In this document: in pieces, positions 15,769 through 23,511 of the stretch
How positions within the stretch are numbered: position 1 is the first letter of the stretch
How the letters are laid out: each line of letters starts with the position of its first letter
NCBI GenBank assembly: GCA_003021085.1
Contig: PXRE01000016.1
Coordinates: 1-39,344 of the forward strand
Source of the DNA: Halobacteriales archaeon QS_1_68_20
GTDB taxonomy: Archaea > Halobacteriota > Halobacteria > Halobacteriales > PXRE01
Direction: 5' to 3'
DNA: 39,344 nucleotides
The notes under the pieces: model-generated
The model's database searches: none
The model's input: the letters and a program-made list of their open reading frames with translations, nothing else
What the model was told of the DNA's origin: nothing
Made by a program: the position numbers and the translations under genes

Positions 15769-16206
15769 TCAGTGACTGGCGGCCTGCCGGACCTCGTCCC
15801 AGCGGCCGGTCGATTCGAGGTGTGCCTGGAGTTCGGCGGCGTACTCCTGGGCGAGGGACTCGGCGGCCGCGCGGCGCTGTTCGTCGCTGTCGCCGTCGTC
15901 ACCGCCGAGCAGGTTCTTGATGCCGTCGAGGATGCCGCCGGACCGGTCGGGCGTGCCGCCGGCGGCGGCGGGGCCGGCCATCGTGGCGTCGACGTCGTCC
16001 AGTTCCGGCATGACGGCCGGGAGTTTGCTCGTGTCCGCGACGATGCGTGCGCGTTCGGGGTCCTCGGGGTGTTCGACCTCGAACTCGACGGCCGTCATGA
16101 TCAGGCCCCACTGCTGGCGGGAGAACTGCGACTCCGCCACCCGGGGTGCGAACTCCTGGTCGACGGTCATGCGAGCCCCGACGATCAGGTCCCTCCATTC
16201 GCTCAT
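15769..16206 (-). CDS. DUF5799 family protein
   Basis: A 145-residue soluble haloarchaeal protein. The conserved N-terminal domain (residues 1-65: MSEWRDLIVGARMTVDQEFA, SQFSRQQWGLIMTAVEFEVE, SKLPAVMPELDDV) is the hallmark of DUF5799. A Gly/Ala-rich linker and a C-terminal helix (ESLAQEYAAELQAHLESTGRWDEV) follow. The frame remains open upstream but the family begins at the ATG at 16206, so that start is used. Function unknown; no operon partner. Confidence 0.85.
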   Translation of the reverse strand: MSEWRDLIVGARMTVDQEFAPRVAESQFSRQQWGLIMTAVEFEVEHPEDPERARIVADTSKLPAVMPELDDVDATMAGPAAAGGTPDRSGGILDGIKNLLGGDDGDSDEQRRAAAESLAQEYAAELQAHLESTGRWDEVRQAASH

Positions 16207-16416
16207 GCCCGACTGTTGGGAAACCTCCCGTATCACTCTGTCGGGCTTGGGACGGAATATCGGGACGGAGAACCTATTCCCCTGCGCGCGAGAAACGCGC
16301 GCGCCGGGAGGTAAAAGTCGGGTGGCGAGAAACCACGCCAGAACACCCGACCATCCTTCCGCGTGACTCGTCCCGAAACCGACAGCACCTAAGTAACCCG
16401 TCCCGAAGCGACTCGC

Positions 16417-17766
16417 ATGAACCTGTTCGGAACGGCCGGCATCCGGGGGCCGGCCCGGGAGCGCGTGACGCCCGAAGTGGCGCTGGCGGTCGGGCGGGCG
16501 GTCGCCGCTGACGGTCGGGAGGTGGTCGTCGGGCGGGACGGCCGCACCACGGGCGCCGGACTGGCGGCCGCGCTGACCAGCGGACTGCTCTCGGGCGGGG
16601 CCGACGTCCGCCGGGCGGGCGTGCTGCCGACGCCGACGCTGGCGTTCGCCGCCCGGAGCCGCCACGGCGTGATGCTCACCGCGAGCCACAACCCCCCGCA
16701 GGACAACGGCATCAAGGTGTTCGAGGACGGCGTCGAGTACGACCGCGGGGGCGAGCGTGCCGTCGAGGAGCGCGTCGCCGACGAGACGGACCCGGCCCGC
16801 TGGGACGAGTGGGGCGAGGTCGAACGCGTCGACGTGCTGGAGGACTACCGGGCGGCAGTGGCCGAGTACGCCAACCGCTTCGGCGCGCTGCTGGACGGCC
16901 TGCGAGTGGTCGTCGACTGCGGCAACGGGATGAGCGCGCTAGCGACCCCCCAGGTGCTCCGGGCGATGGGCGCCGACGTGGACGCGCTCAACGCCAACGT
17001 CGACGGCCACTTCCCCGGCCGGGAGAGCAAGCCCACCGCCGAGACGCTGACCGACCAGCGGGCGTTTCTCGAAGAGGGCGACGCCGACCTGGGAATCGCC
17101 CACGACGGCGACGCCGACCGGATCGTAGTGCTCGACTCCGAGGGCGAGGTGGTCCACGAGGACACCGTCGTCGCCGTACTCGCCGAGCACTACGTCCGCG
17201 AGCGCGACGTCGACGACCCGGTGGTGGTGACGACGCCGAACGCCTCCGCGCGCATCGACGAGCGCGTGGAGGCGGCCGGCGGGCGCGTCGAGCGCGTCCG
17301 CCTGGGCGCGCTCCACGAGGGCATCGCCCACGCCCGCGAGGGCGGTGGCGACGTCGTCTTCGCCGCGGAACCGTGGAAGCACATCCACACCGCGTGGGGC
17401 GGCTGGATCGACGGGGTGGCGAGCGCGGCCGTGATCGCTCGCCTGGTCGCCGACGCGGGCGGCCTGGCGCCGCTACGCGACCCCGTGACCGAGCGGCCCT
17501 ACCGGAAGGTCAGCGTCGAGTGTCCGGAAGCGGCGAAGGCGGACGCGATGGACCTCGTCGGCCAGCGGTTGCCAGAGCAGTTCGACGACGCGACCGTCGA
17601 CACCGACTACGGCGTCCGGATCCAGTTGCCGGACGCCTCCTGGGTGCTCGTCCGGCCGAGCGGGACCGAACCGTACGTCCGGGTGTACGCCGAGAGCGAG
17701 GACGTCGACGCGCTCGTCGAGACGGCCACGGACGTCGTCGAGGGGAGCGTGTCCGCGGTTCGCTGA
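16417..17766 (+). CDS. glmM: Phosphoglucosamine/phosphomannomutase family enzyme
   Basis: A 449-residue alpha-D-phosphohexomutase of the archaeal GlmM group. It would move phosphate between C6 and C1 of glucosamine (or a related sugar) for UDP-GlcNAc and S-layer glycan synthesis. Active-site parts are present: the phosphoserine loop TASHNPPQDNGIK (Ser90), the metal loop DGDADR (Asp230, 232, 234), the sugar loop FAAEPWKHIHTAWGGWIDG and the phosphate loop RPSGTEPYVRVY near the C-terminus. Substrate choice among glucosamine, glucose and mannose cannot be decided by reading. It is a single gene with its own start. Confidence 0.9.
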   Translation: MNLFGTAGIRGPARERVTPEVALAVGRAVAADGREVVVGRDGRTTGAGLAAALTSGLLSGGADVRRAGVLPTPTLAFAARSRHGVMLTASHNPPQDNGIKVFEDGVEYDRGGERAVEERVADETDPARWDEWGEVERVDVLEDYRAAVAEYANRFGALLDGLRVVVDCGNGMSALATPQVLRAMGADVDALNANVDGHFPGRESKPTAETLTDQRAFLEEGDADLGIAHDGDADRIVVLDSEGEVVHEDTVVAVLAEHYVRERDVDDPVVVTTPNASARIDERVEAAGGRVERVRLGALHEGIAHAREGGGDVVFAAEPWKHIHTAWGGWIDGVASAAVIARLVADAGGLAPLRDPVTERPYRKVSVECPEAAKADAMDLVGQRLPEQFDDATVDTDYGVRIQLPDASWVLVRPSGTEPYVRVYAESEDVDALVETATDVVEGSVSAVR

Positions 17767-17803
17767 GTCACAGGCCGTCAGGAAGAGCGGTTCCGCCGCT
17801 CGA

Positions 17804-18343
17804 TCAGAGCGGGCAGACCTCGTACGGCCCGTACCAGCAGGTATCCCACTTCGGATCGTAGCTGTAGTAGTCGGGGTTCCACTCGACGTAGTTGTAGACC
17901 TCCACCTTGTACTCGTAGTTCGAGACCCACGTCGAACCCTGGGTCTCCCAGGTCTGGGCCTCCTGGGTTTCGTCGCGCTCGACGCCGTTGTAGAAGTCAC
18001 CGGTGTCGGCGGTGGCGGTACCGAGGCTCGTCCAGTCGCAACTGCTAGCGTTGCACCGCTGCTCGTAGAGCGTGACTTGGACCTTCTCGCGTTTCAACTT
18101 GGAGTCGTCGACCTGCGCGACGGCGGTCCACCAGGCCGAGCGGTCGTCGTCGCTGGTGTCGTAGTCCTGGATGGTCACGTCCGCGTCGTACCCCGACGTG
18201 TAGTCCAGACACGTGAAGTACTCGCTCCACTTGCAGTCGGCGTCGGTCGTCGCGGGCTCCGCCGACGCACCGGTCGCGGTTCCCAGGGTCAGCGTTCCGC
18301 CGATCGCTGCGTTCCGGAGGACGTCTCTCCGCTTCATGCGCAT
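17804..18343 (-). CDS. Tat-secreted Cys/Trp/Tyr-rich protein, unknown function
   Basis: A 179-residue exported protein with a Tat signal (MRMKRRDVLRNAAIGGTLTLG, cleavage after an ASA-like site near residue 28). The mature part is rich in Tyr and Trp and contains seven cysteines (CKWSEYFTC, QRCNASSC, WDTCWYGPYEVC), so disulphides are likely on the cell surface. Alternating polar/aromatic strands suggest a beta-sandwich. It resembles the protein at 36013-36549 in length, signal type, aromatic composition and strand pattern, but not in cysteines. Start at 18343 or the second ATG six bases on. A TATA-like AATATATTAG lies about 40 bases upstream. Confidence 0.78.
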   Translation of the reverse strand: MRMKRRDVLRNAAIGGTLTLGTATGASAEPATTDADCKWSEYFTCLDYTSGYDADVTIQDYDTSDDDRSAWWTAVAQVDDSKLKREKVQVTLYEQRCNASSCDWTSLGTATADTGDFYNGVERDETQEAQTWETQGSTWVSNYEYKVEVYNYVEWNPDYYSYDPKWDTCWYGPYEVCPL

Positions 18344-18536
18344 CGGGACGTTCCGGCCGATGGAAGAAACACGTTTTCGCCAATCACTAATATATTACTA
18401 TTGTTTAATTCATGATTTATTATGGATATCCATCGTCTATTTCGTTCCCCGTCGTCGGTACAGAACGCTCTACCGGACGTGACGCGGCCGAACTCGGCCC
18501 ACGGGCGCTGATACGGACGTCGAGGACCGCACCAAC

Positions 18537-18546
18537 AAAGTTAATG
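18537..18546 (+). promoter_or_regulatory. TATA-like box of the BMP lipoprotein gene
   Basis: AAAGTTAATG lies 28-37 bases before the ATG at 18574, at the spacing for a leaderless message. It supports that ATG over earlier in-frame start codons. Confidence 0.5.
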
Positions 18547-18573
18547 CCACATCCGCCAACGTCCCAACGAGAC

Positions 18574-19680
18574 ATGAAGCATGACAGGCGAGCGGTCCTG
18601 AGAGGGATGGGAACGGTCGGCATCGCAGGCATGGCCGGTTGTCTCGTCGAGGACGGCGGCGGCGACGACGAGAACGGTGACGGGACGCCGGAACCGGATC
18701 CGACGAACGTAGGGATGGTGTACGCCCTCGGCGGCCTGGGCGACCAGTCGTTCAACGACATGGCCCACGAGGGGATCAAGCAGGCCAAGCAGGACATGAA
18801 CGTCGAGTTCCAGAACGCCGAACCCGAGCGCGACGAGGACTTCGGCACGCTCCAGCAGCAGTTCGCCTCGTCGTCCAACCCGGACTACGACCTGGTCTGT
18901 TGCATCGGGTTCGCCCAGACCAGCGCCCTGGTCGAGAACGCGCCCCAGTTCTCCGACCAGAACTTCATGCTGGTCGACAGCGTCGCCGAGACCGAGGACG
19001 GCGAGATGATCGACAACGTCGCCAACTACCTCTTCCAGGAGCCGGAGGGGTCCTTTCAGGTCGGTCACCTCGCCGGCCAGTTGACGACGCGGAACTTCGA
19101 CGCCGGCGCCGGGTCGACCAACGACGACAAAGTCGTCGGCTTCGTCGGCGGCCTGGAGATCGACCTCATCAAGGGGTTCGAGGCGGGCTACCGCGCCGGC
19201 GTCGCCCACGCCGACGACAGCATCGAGGTCCGCTCGGCGTACGCCGGCAGCTGGAGCGACCCCTCGACCGGCAACGAGATCGCCGTCTCGATGATCGACG
19301 AGGGCGCCGACGTCATCTACCACGCCGCCGGCGGCACCGGCGTCGGCGTGTTCCGCGCCGCCCAGGACGAGGGCGTCTACGCCATCGGCGTCGACGCCGA
19401 CCAGTCCCGTAGCGCCTCCGAGTACAGCGACGTCATCGTCGCCAGCATGGTCAAGCACGTCGACACCGCGGTGTACACCTCCGTCGAGAACGTGGTCAAC
19501 GACAACCACCAGGGCGGTACCACCACCTCGCTGGGCCTGGAGCAGGACGGCGTCGAAGCCGTCATCGGCCAGGACTTCGAGGGCGAGATTCCCGACGACG
19601 TCACCAGCGCGCTGGAGGACTCCAGGCAGGCCATCATCGACGGCGACATCGAGGTCCCCCAGCACCCCGACGACCTGTAG
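18574..19680 (+). CDS. BMP-family nucleoside-binding lipoprotein
   Basis: A 368-residue ABC-transporter substrate-binding protein of the basic membrane protein family. It begins MKHDRRAVLRGMGTVGIAGMAGC: a Tat signal with lipobox Cys23, then an acidic linker. The periplasmic-binding fold opens with VGMVYALGGLGDQSFNDMAHEG, the BMP signature, and includes GFAQTSALVENAPQF, VGFVGGLEIDLIKGFEAGYRAGV, YHAAGGTGVGVF and AIGVDADQ. BMP proteins bind nucleosides at the cell surface for the matching ABC transporter, which here is encoded about 9 kb downstream (28542-32750). Such proteins are normally adjacent to their ATPase gene, so the separation suggests later insertion of the intervening DNA. Confidence 0.92.
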   Translation: MKHDRRAVLRGMGTVGIAGMAGCLVEDGGGDDENGDGTPEPDPTNVGMVYALGGLGDQSFNDMAHEGIKQAKQDMNVEFQNAEPERDEDFGTLQQQFASSSNPDYDLVCCIGFAQTSALVENAPQFSDQNFMLVDSVAETEDGEMIDNVANYLFQEPEGSFQVGHLAGQLTTRNFDAGAGSTNDDKVVGFVGGLEIDLIKGFEAGYRAGVAHADDSIEVRSAYAGSWSDPSTGNEIAVSMIDEGADVIYHAAGGTGVGVFRAAQDEGVYAIGVDADQSRSASEYSDVIVASMVKHVDTAVYTSVENVVNDNHQGGTTTSLGLEQDGVEAVIGQDFEGEIPDDVTSALEDSRQAIIDGDIEVPQHPDDL

Positions 19681-19819
19681 GATGCTGCGATCCAGTCGGC
19701 GGTCGACTGGGGCGTTCCACTCGTCCGTTTTCGCGGGCCATCCGGAGCCGGTAGTTTCCTCGACGGGGCGGGCGATCGTTTCACGGCCAGGACGTCCGGT
19801 TTCGTTCGCGGCGTCTCAC

Positions 19820-19839
19820 TACGTGGCAATCACCACGTA
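19820..19839 (+). promoter_or_regulatory. Palindrome upstream of the beta-helix gene
   Basis: TACGTGG and CCACGTA, a perfect 7-base inverted repeat with spacer CAATCA, abuts a TATA-like TAATAAC (19839-19845). The downstream gene starts 50 bases later and, unusually for this region, has a good ribosome-binding site (GGAGG, five bases before the ATG), so its message has a leader. The palindrome may be an operator. Confidence 0.45.
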
Positions 19840-19889
19840 ATAACGCCTACTGAAGTGGGTGGAGTCGGGTTGGAGGTACGGAGGATTTT

Positions 19890-20945
19890 ATGAGAGGAAA
19901 TCCGGAGCGCCGTCCAGCAGTCGGTAGCACTCGACGCGCAGTACTGAAAGGAAGTCTCGTCGGCGCCGGGATCGCGACGTTCTCGACGGGCCTTGCGTCG
20001 CCGTCTTCCGGGTCGGCGGGGGACCCACTGCCGACGCAGTACGATACCGTCACAGTGCCCTCGAACAACGATCCGAAGCGCAATCCGACCGTTCGGCTGG
20101 GGAGTGGCGACGTCCTGGAGAACGTCTTGATCGACCAGACCGCTCCGGGGGCGCAGGGACGGATCGTGGCGACCGGCGACGACTGGGTGATACGGAACGT
20201 CGGATTCAGGGGCGTCGGTCGGTGGGACGACGGCGAGCAGGGGGAATCGTTCTTCCACCTCTACGTGTCCGGCAACGGTCGGATCGAGAACCTGCACATC
20301 GATGATCGGGAGCCACCGGGGACGCGCGGTACCACCAACGCCGGCGGCGCACTGGTCGCGCGTGGTCACGGCGGCCGCATCGACGTCCGGAACACGTTCG
20401 TCGCCGGGTGTGGGAACAACGCCTTCTACGGCGGGAACCCGGGAAGCGGCGGCGGTGGCGACGGAGTCGTCACGTTCGAGAACTGTTACCACCGCGATAA
20501 CACGGTGAGCCAGTTTCGGATCGGGACGCCGGGAAGCTACGTCGAGAACTGCGTCGTCGTCGTCGACGACCCCGAGGGCCGTCGCGGGCAGTATCCGAAC
20601 GGGAGCAAGAACGCCCGGGGAGTACTGGCCCGACACCACGAGGACCTCACCGCCGATAGCTGTACGATCCACGTCTCCCCCGACGACGTGGACACCGACC
20701 CGGCGTTCGTCTCGTGGCACCGCTCCGGCCAGTCGAACGGGGCGACCTGTCGGCTGGAGGTCGTCGACTGCGACGTGAGTCCCGACACGCAACGGATCGA
20801 ACGCAACAGCGGCGGGGACGTCGTCTTCGCAGGTGGGTCGGGCCCGGGACGCGACCCGACGGTCGCCGTCGTGGACGAAGGGGTGCCGCTCTCGCCGGAG
20901 ATGGCTGCCCGGGGCGACCGGGCCAGGCCGGACGATCCGACCTGA
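19890..20945 (+). CDS. Tat-exported right-handed beta-helix protein
   Basis: A 351-residue secreted protein. Its Tat signal lies at about residues 10-40 (STRRAVLKGSLVGAGIATFS). The rest shows short repeating strands with Asn/Gly turns (VLENVLIDQT, WVIRNVGFRGVG, GRIENLHIDD, RIDVRNTFVAGCGNNAFYGG, GVVTFENCYHRDN, SYVENCVVVVDD), typical of the parallel beta-helix of pectate-lyase-like proteins. No complete lyase active site is recognised, so a surface carbohydrate-binding or glycan-cleaving role is only possible. A Shine-Dalgarno GGAGG precedes the ATG. Fewer GC-only codons than the housekeeping neighbours and the position beside a toxin-antitoxin pair suggest accessory DNA. Confidence 0.8.
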   Translation: MRGNPERRPAVGSTRRAVLKGSLVGAGIATFSTGLASPSSGSAGDPLPTQYDTVTVPSNNDPKRNPTVRLGSGDVLENVLIDQTAPGAQGRIVATGDDWVIRNVGFRGVGRWDDGEQGESFFHLYVSGNGRIENLHIDDREPPGTRGTTNAGGALVARGHGGRIDVRNTFVAGCGNNAFYGGNPGSGGGGDGVVTFENCYHRDNTVSQFRIGTPGSYVENCVVVVDDPEGRRGQYPNGSKNARGVLARHHEDLTADSCTIHVSPDDVDTDPAFVSWHRSGQSNGATCRLEVVDCDVSPDTQRIERNSGGDVVFAGGSGPGRDPTVAVVDEGVPLSPEMAARGDRARPDDPT

Positions 20946-21367
20946 CCCGCCCCGGCGGACGCGCTGGAGGCGATCAGCGCCTGCCGGGAGTACGGCGTCA
21001 GAAGCACCTCCCTCGGCGCTCGAACGCGCAGACCGGCAAACTCGCGCTCTCTAGCCCCGTGGGTCGCTTCACGCCGCCCCGAACACTCGTCAGCGGTATA
21101 AGCGCCACTCCGGTGTTCGATCCGGTGTACCTCGAGAATCGTCTCGTCGTAATCGAGGATGCACGCCAGCCGGTACTGGCCGATCCGGAGTTTCGAGAAC
21201 GGTCCGCCGGTCAGCGGTTCGAGTACGTCGTCCGGCTCTCGCCACTCGGAGTCGACGACTTCGTCGAGTTTCGAAACGATTCGATCCTGGACGTGGGGAT
21301 CCAGTCCCTCGAACTGGGAGGCAGCACGCGGCACGAACTTCCAGTTCCAGTTTTCGTCACTCGTCAT
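20537..21367 (-). CDS. relE: RelE/ParE-type toxin with no stop at the expected end
   Basis: The first 94 residues or so (21367 to about 21085) form a complete RelE-superfamily mRNA interferase: WKFVPRAASQFEGLDPHVQDRIVSKLDEVVD, then PLTGGPFSKLRIGQYRLACILDYDETILEVHRIEHRSGAY. Related toxins end just after this last strand. Here the frame continues for about 180 more residues, largely antisense to the beta-helix gene, with no protein-like character, and stops only at 20537. Either the stop codon was lost (the codon after ADE is TGT, one base from TGA) or the toxin carries an unusual tail. It overlaps the antitoxin gene by 11 bases, so the two are cotranscribed and coupled. Confidence 0.75.
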   Translation of the reverse strand: MTSDENWNWKFVPRAASQFEGLDPHVQDRIVSKLDEVVDSEWREPDDVLEPLTGGPFSKLRIGQYRLACILDYDETILEVHRIEHRSGAYTADECSGRREATHGAREREFAGLRVRAPREVLLTPYSRQALIASSASAGAGQVGSSGLARSPRAAISGESGTPSSTTATVGSRPGPDPPAKTTSPPLLRSIRCVSGLTSQSTTSSRQVAPFDWPERCHETNAGSVSTSSGETWIVQLSAVRSSWCRASTPRAFLLPFGYCPRRPSGSSTTTTQFST

Positions 21368-21653
21368 CTTCGCGCCGGTTCATCATCTCGACGACGTCTT
21401 CTCGTGAAACCAGTTCCGCATCGCCCGAACGCAGTTCGTGTTCACTCGCCGCGATCTGCTTCCAACCCTCCCGGGAGAACTCGGGATGTTTCACCGCGTC
21501 GCGTGCCGCGTAGCGAAGGAACTCGCTACGGGAGTTGAACCCCTGCTCTTTCCAGGTCGCGTCGATATCTTCGAGGAAGGCTTCGCTCAGCCGGAGGTTG
21601 ATCTGGACCATCTCCGGGCCGCTATCGCTGGCCCCACGGTCGGCATTGGACAT
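21357..21653 (-). CDS. Ribbon-helix-helix antitoxin
   Basis: A 98-residue antitoxin preceding the RelE-type toxin. The ribbon-helix-helix DNA-binding domain is visible at about residues 15-50 (EMVQINLRLSEAFLEDIDATWKEQGFNSRSEFLRYAARDAVK); the C-terminal part (EHELRSGDAELVSREDVVEMMNRR) should wrap the toxin. The start at 21653 (MSNADRG) is chosen because a TATA element lies about 25 bases upstream; an earlier in-frame ATG at 21674 would sit inside the promoter. The protein is expected to repress its own promoter. Confidence 0.88.
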   Translation of the reverse strand: MSNADRGASDSGPEMVQINLRLSEAFLEDIDATWKEQGFNSRSEFLRYAARDAVKHPEFSREGWKQIAASEHELRSGDAELVSREDVVEMMNRREDDE

Positions 21654-21670
21654 ATACCATTGCTTTACGC

Positions 21671-21682
21671 CCACATATAGAA
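21671..21682 (-). promoter_or_regulatory. Promoter of the RHH-RelE toxin-antitoxin pair
   Basis: The minus strand reads TTCTATATGTGG, 18-29 bases before the antitoxin ATG at 21653. It sets the leaderless start of the antitoxin. The RHH protein probably autoregulates here. Confidence 0.55.
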
Positions 21683-21716
21683 AATCCTTCTCACGGGCGG
21701 CCCGGGTACGTCCCGG

Positions 21717-22769
21717 TCACCCAAGCAGTTCTTCGACCCGCTCTCGCGCAGGGAGCGACGGCACCACGTCGAACTCGGTGACCGACAGCGCCCCCGCCGC
21801 ACAGCCGAACTCGGTGGCCGCGACCGCGTCCTGGCCCTCCGCGAGCGCCACCGCGAACGCCGCGTTGAACGCGTCACCCGCCCCGGTCGTGTCCACCGGG
21901 TCCACGTCCGGCGCCGGGGCTCGCTCGCGGCCGTCGCCGTCGTCGACCAGCGCGCCGTCCGCACCGAGCGTCGTCACCACGGTGTCCGCGCCCAGGTCGC
22001 GCAACCGCGCGGCCACCTCCGCGTCGTCGGCGTCCGCGCCGGGGTCCAGGCCGGCGAGGATGCGGGCCTCCGTCCGGTTGGGCGTCAGGTAGTCCACGCG
22101 GTCGAGCACCTCCGGCGGCAACTCGCGGGCCGGCGCGGGGTTCAGGACCACGTCCAGGCCGCGCTCGTCGGCCACCTCGACGGCGGCCGCGACCGCGGGG
22201 TCGTCGATCTCTAGCTGGACGAGGAGGACGTCGCACTCGCCGATGGCGTCGGCGGCGGCCGCGACGTGGTCCCTGCCGAAGGTGTGGTTGGCGCCGGGGA
22301 CGACCGCGATCTCGTTCTCGCCGTCCTCGTCGACGAAGACGACGCCGACGCCCGTCCCCGCGTCGACCCGCTGGACCGCGCCCGCGTCGACGCCCTCGCG
22401 CTCCCAGAGGTCGAAGGCGACGTCGGCGTGGCGGTCGTCGCCGACGCACCCGACGAACCGGGCGTGGGCGTTCAGCCGGGAGACCCCGACGGCCTGGTTC
22501 GAGCCCTTCCCGCCCACGACTTCCTCGAAGTTCGACCCCGTGACCGTCTCGCCGGGGACGGGGAACCGCGGCATCTCGACCACGAAGCCGGCGTTGTAGC
22601 TGCCGACCACGGCGACGCGGGCGTTCGTCCCCGCGGCGTCGCCGGCCGAGACGGTCCGGTCCGGGCCGGAAGACGGACTGGAACGCTCCTCCTCGGCGGA
22701 CGGACTCGACCGCTGGTCGTCGGCCGACGACCCCGACCGCTCGTCGTCGGTCGGGTCAGTACTCGCCAT
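21717..22769 (-). CDS. rbsK: Ribokinase-like PfkB sugar kinase with acidic N-terminal tail
   Basis: A 350-residue PfkB-family kinase, close to ribokinase: GGKGSNQAVGVSRL, LNPAPARELP, YLTPNRTEARIL, TTLGADGALV and the catalytic loop DTTGAGDAFNAAFA (base Asp299). It would phosphorylate ribose released from nucleosides. Two oddities: about 48 extra N-terminal residues with repeated acidic/Ser words (ERSSPS), and Gly61 in SYNAGFVVEM where E. coli ribokinase has the ribose-binding Asp16 (SINADH). The substitution may alter substrate choice; a related pentose or a nucleoside could be the true substrate. The ATG overlaps the end of deoC by 14 bases, so the two are coupled in one operon. Confidence 0.82.
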   Translation of the reverse strand: MASTDPTDDERSGSSADDQRSSPSAEEERSSPSSGPDRTVSAGDAAGTNARVAVVGSYNAGFVVEMPRFPVPGETVTGSNFEEVVGGKGSNQAVGVSRLNAHARFVGCVGDDRHADVAFDLWEREGVDAGAVQRVDAGTGVGVVFVDEDGENEIAVVPGANHTFGRDHVAAAADAIGECDVLLVQLEIDDPAVAAAVEVADERGLDVVLNPAPARELPPEVLDRVDYLTPNRTEARILAGLDPGADADDAEVAARLRDLGADTVVTTLGADGALVDDGDGRERAPAPDVDPVDTTGAGDAFNAAFAVALAEGQDAVAATEFGCAAGALSVTEFDVVPSLPARERVEELLG

Positions 22770-23436
22770 CGCCCTCGCCTCCCGAGACGATCTCGACGCC
22801 GCTGGAGGAACCCAGCAGGTCCGCGCCGGCGTCCAGCAGTTCGGCCGCGCCCTCCACGGTCCGGATCCCGCCGCTGGCCTTCACGCCCACGTCCTCGGGC
22901 GCGCGCTCGCGCAGGAATCGTACCCGTTCGACGGTCGCTTTCCCGCCCTCGCCCCACCCGCTGGAGGTCTTGACGTAGTCGAAGCCAGCCCCCACGGCGA
23001 GGTCGAGGATGCGCTCGGCCTCGTCGTCGTCCAGTGCGCCGAGTTCCAGCATCGCCTTGCAGACGGCGTCACCGCTGGCCTCCACGACCAGTTCCATCTC
23101 CTCGCGCAGGCGGTCGTCCATGCCGGACTTGAGGAAGCCGACGTTCGGCATCACGTCGACCTCCTCGGCGCCGGCGGCGACGGCGTCCCGGACGGCGGCC
23201 GCCTTGGCGATGCGGCCGTCCCCGCCCATCGGGAACCCGGCGGCCGAGCAGACGGTCACGCCGGTCCCGGCCAGGCGCTCGCGGGCCAGCGGCACCCAGC
23301 ACGGCAACACCATCGCGCCGTCGAAGCCGTACTCGACGCACTCCTCGCAGAGTTCCTCGATGCGCGCGCGGTCGGCCGTCGGCCCGACCTCCGTGTGCTG
23401 GATGGTCGCGGCGACGTCGGCGGTACTGCGTTCCAT
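22756..23436 (-). CDS. deoC: Deoxyribose-phosphate aldolase
   Basis: A 226-residue class I aldolase that splits 2-deoxyribose 5-phosphate into acetaldehyde and glyceraldehyde 3-phosphate. The fold's key residues are placed as in DeoC: Asp94 in EEVDVMPNVGFLKSG, the Schiff-base Lys156 in DYVKTSSGW and Lys186 in GVKASGGIRT. The sequence is rather divergent: the usual DHT near the N-terminus is QHT, and the second strand reads TVCSAAGFPMGGDGRIAK. It heads a two-gene operon with the ribokinase-like gene and fits deoxynucleoside breakdown. Confidence 0.9.
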   Translation of the reverse strand: MERSTADVAATIQHTEVGPTADRARIEELCEECVEYGFDGAMVLPCWVPLARERLAGTGVTVCSAAGFPMGGDGRIAKAAAVRDAVAAGAEEVDVMPNVGFLKSGMDDRLREEMELVVEASGDAVCKAMLELGALDDDEAERILDLAVGAGFDYVKTSSGWGEGGKATVERVRFLRERAPEDVGVKASGGIRTVEGAAELLDAGADLLGSSSGVEIVSGGEGDGEY

Positions 23437-23511
23437 ACGCCCCCCTGCCCGAGCGGGGGCAAAAAGCCATCGCCGGCCGGGACCCGGCGGACCGTCGCCC
23501 GCCGTGGACCC

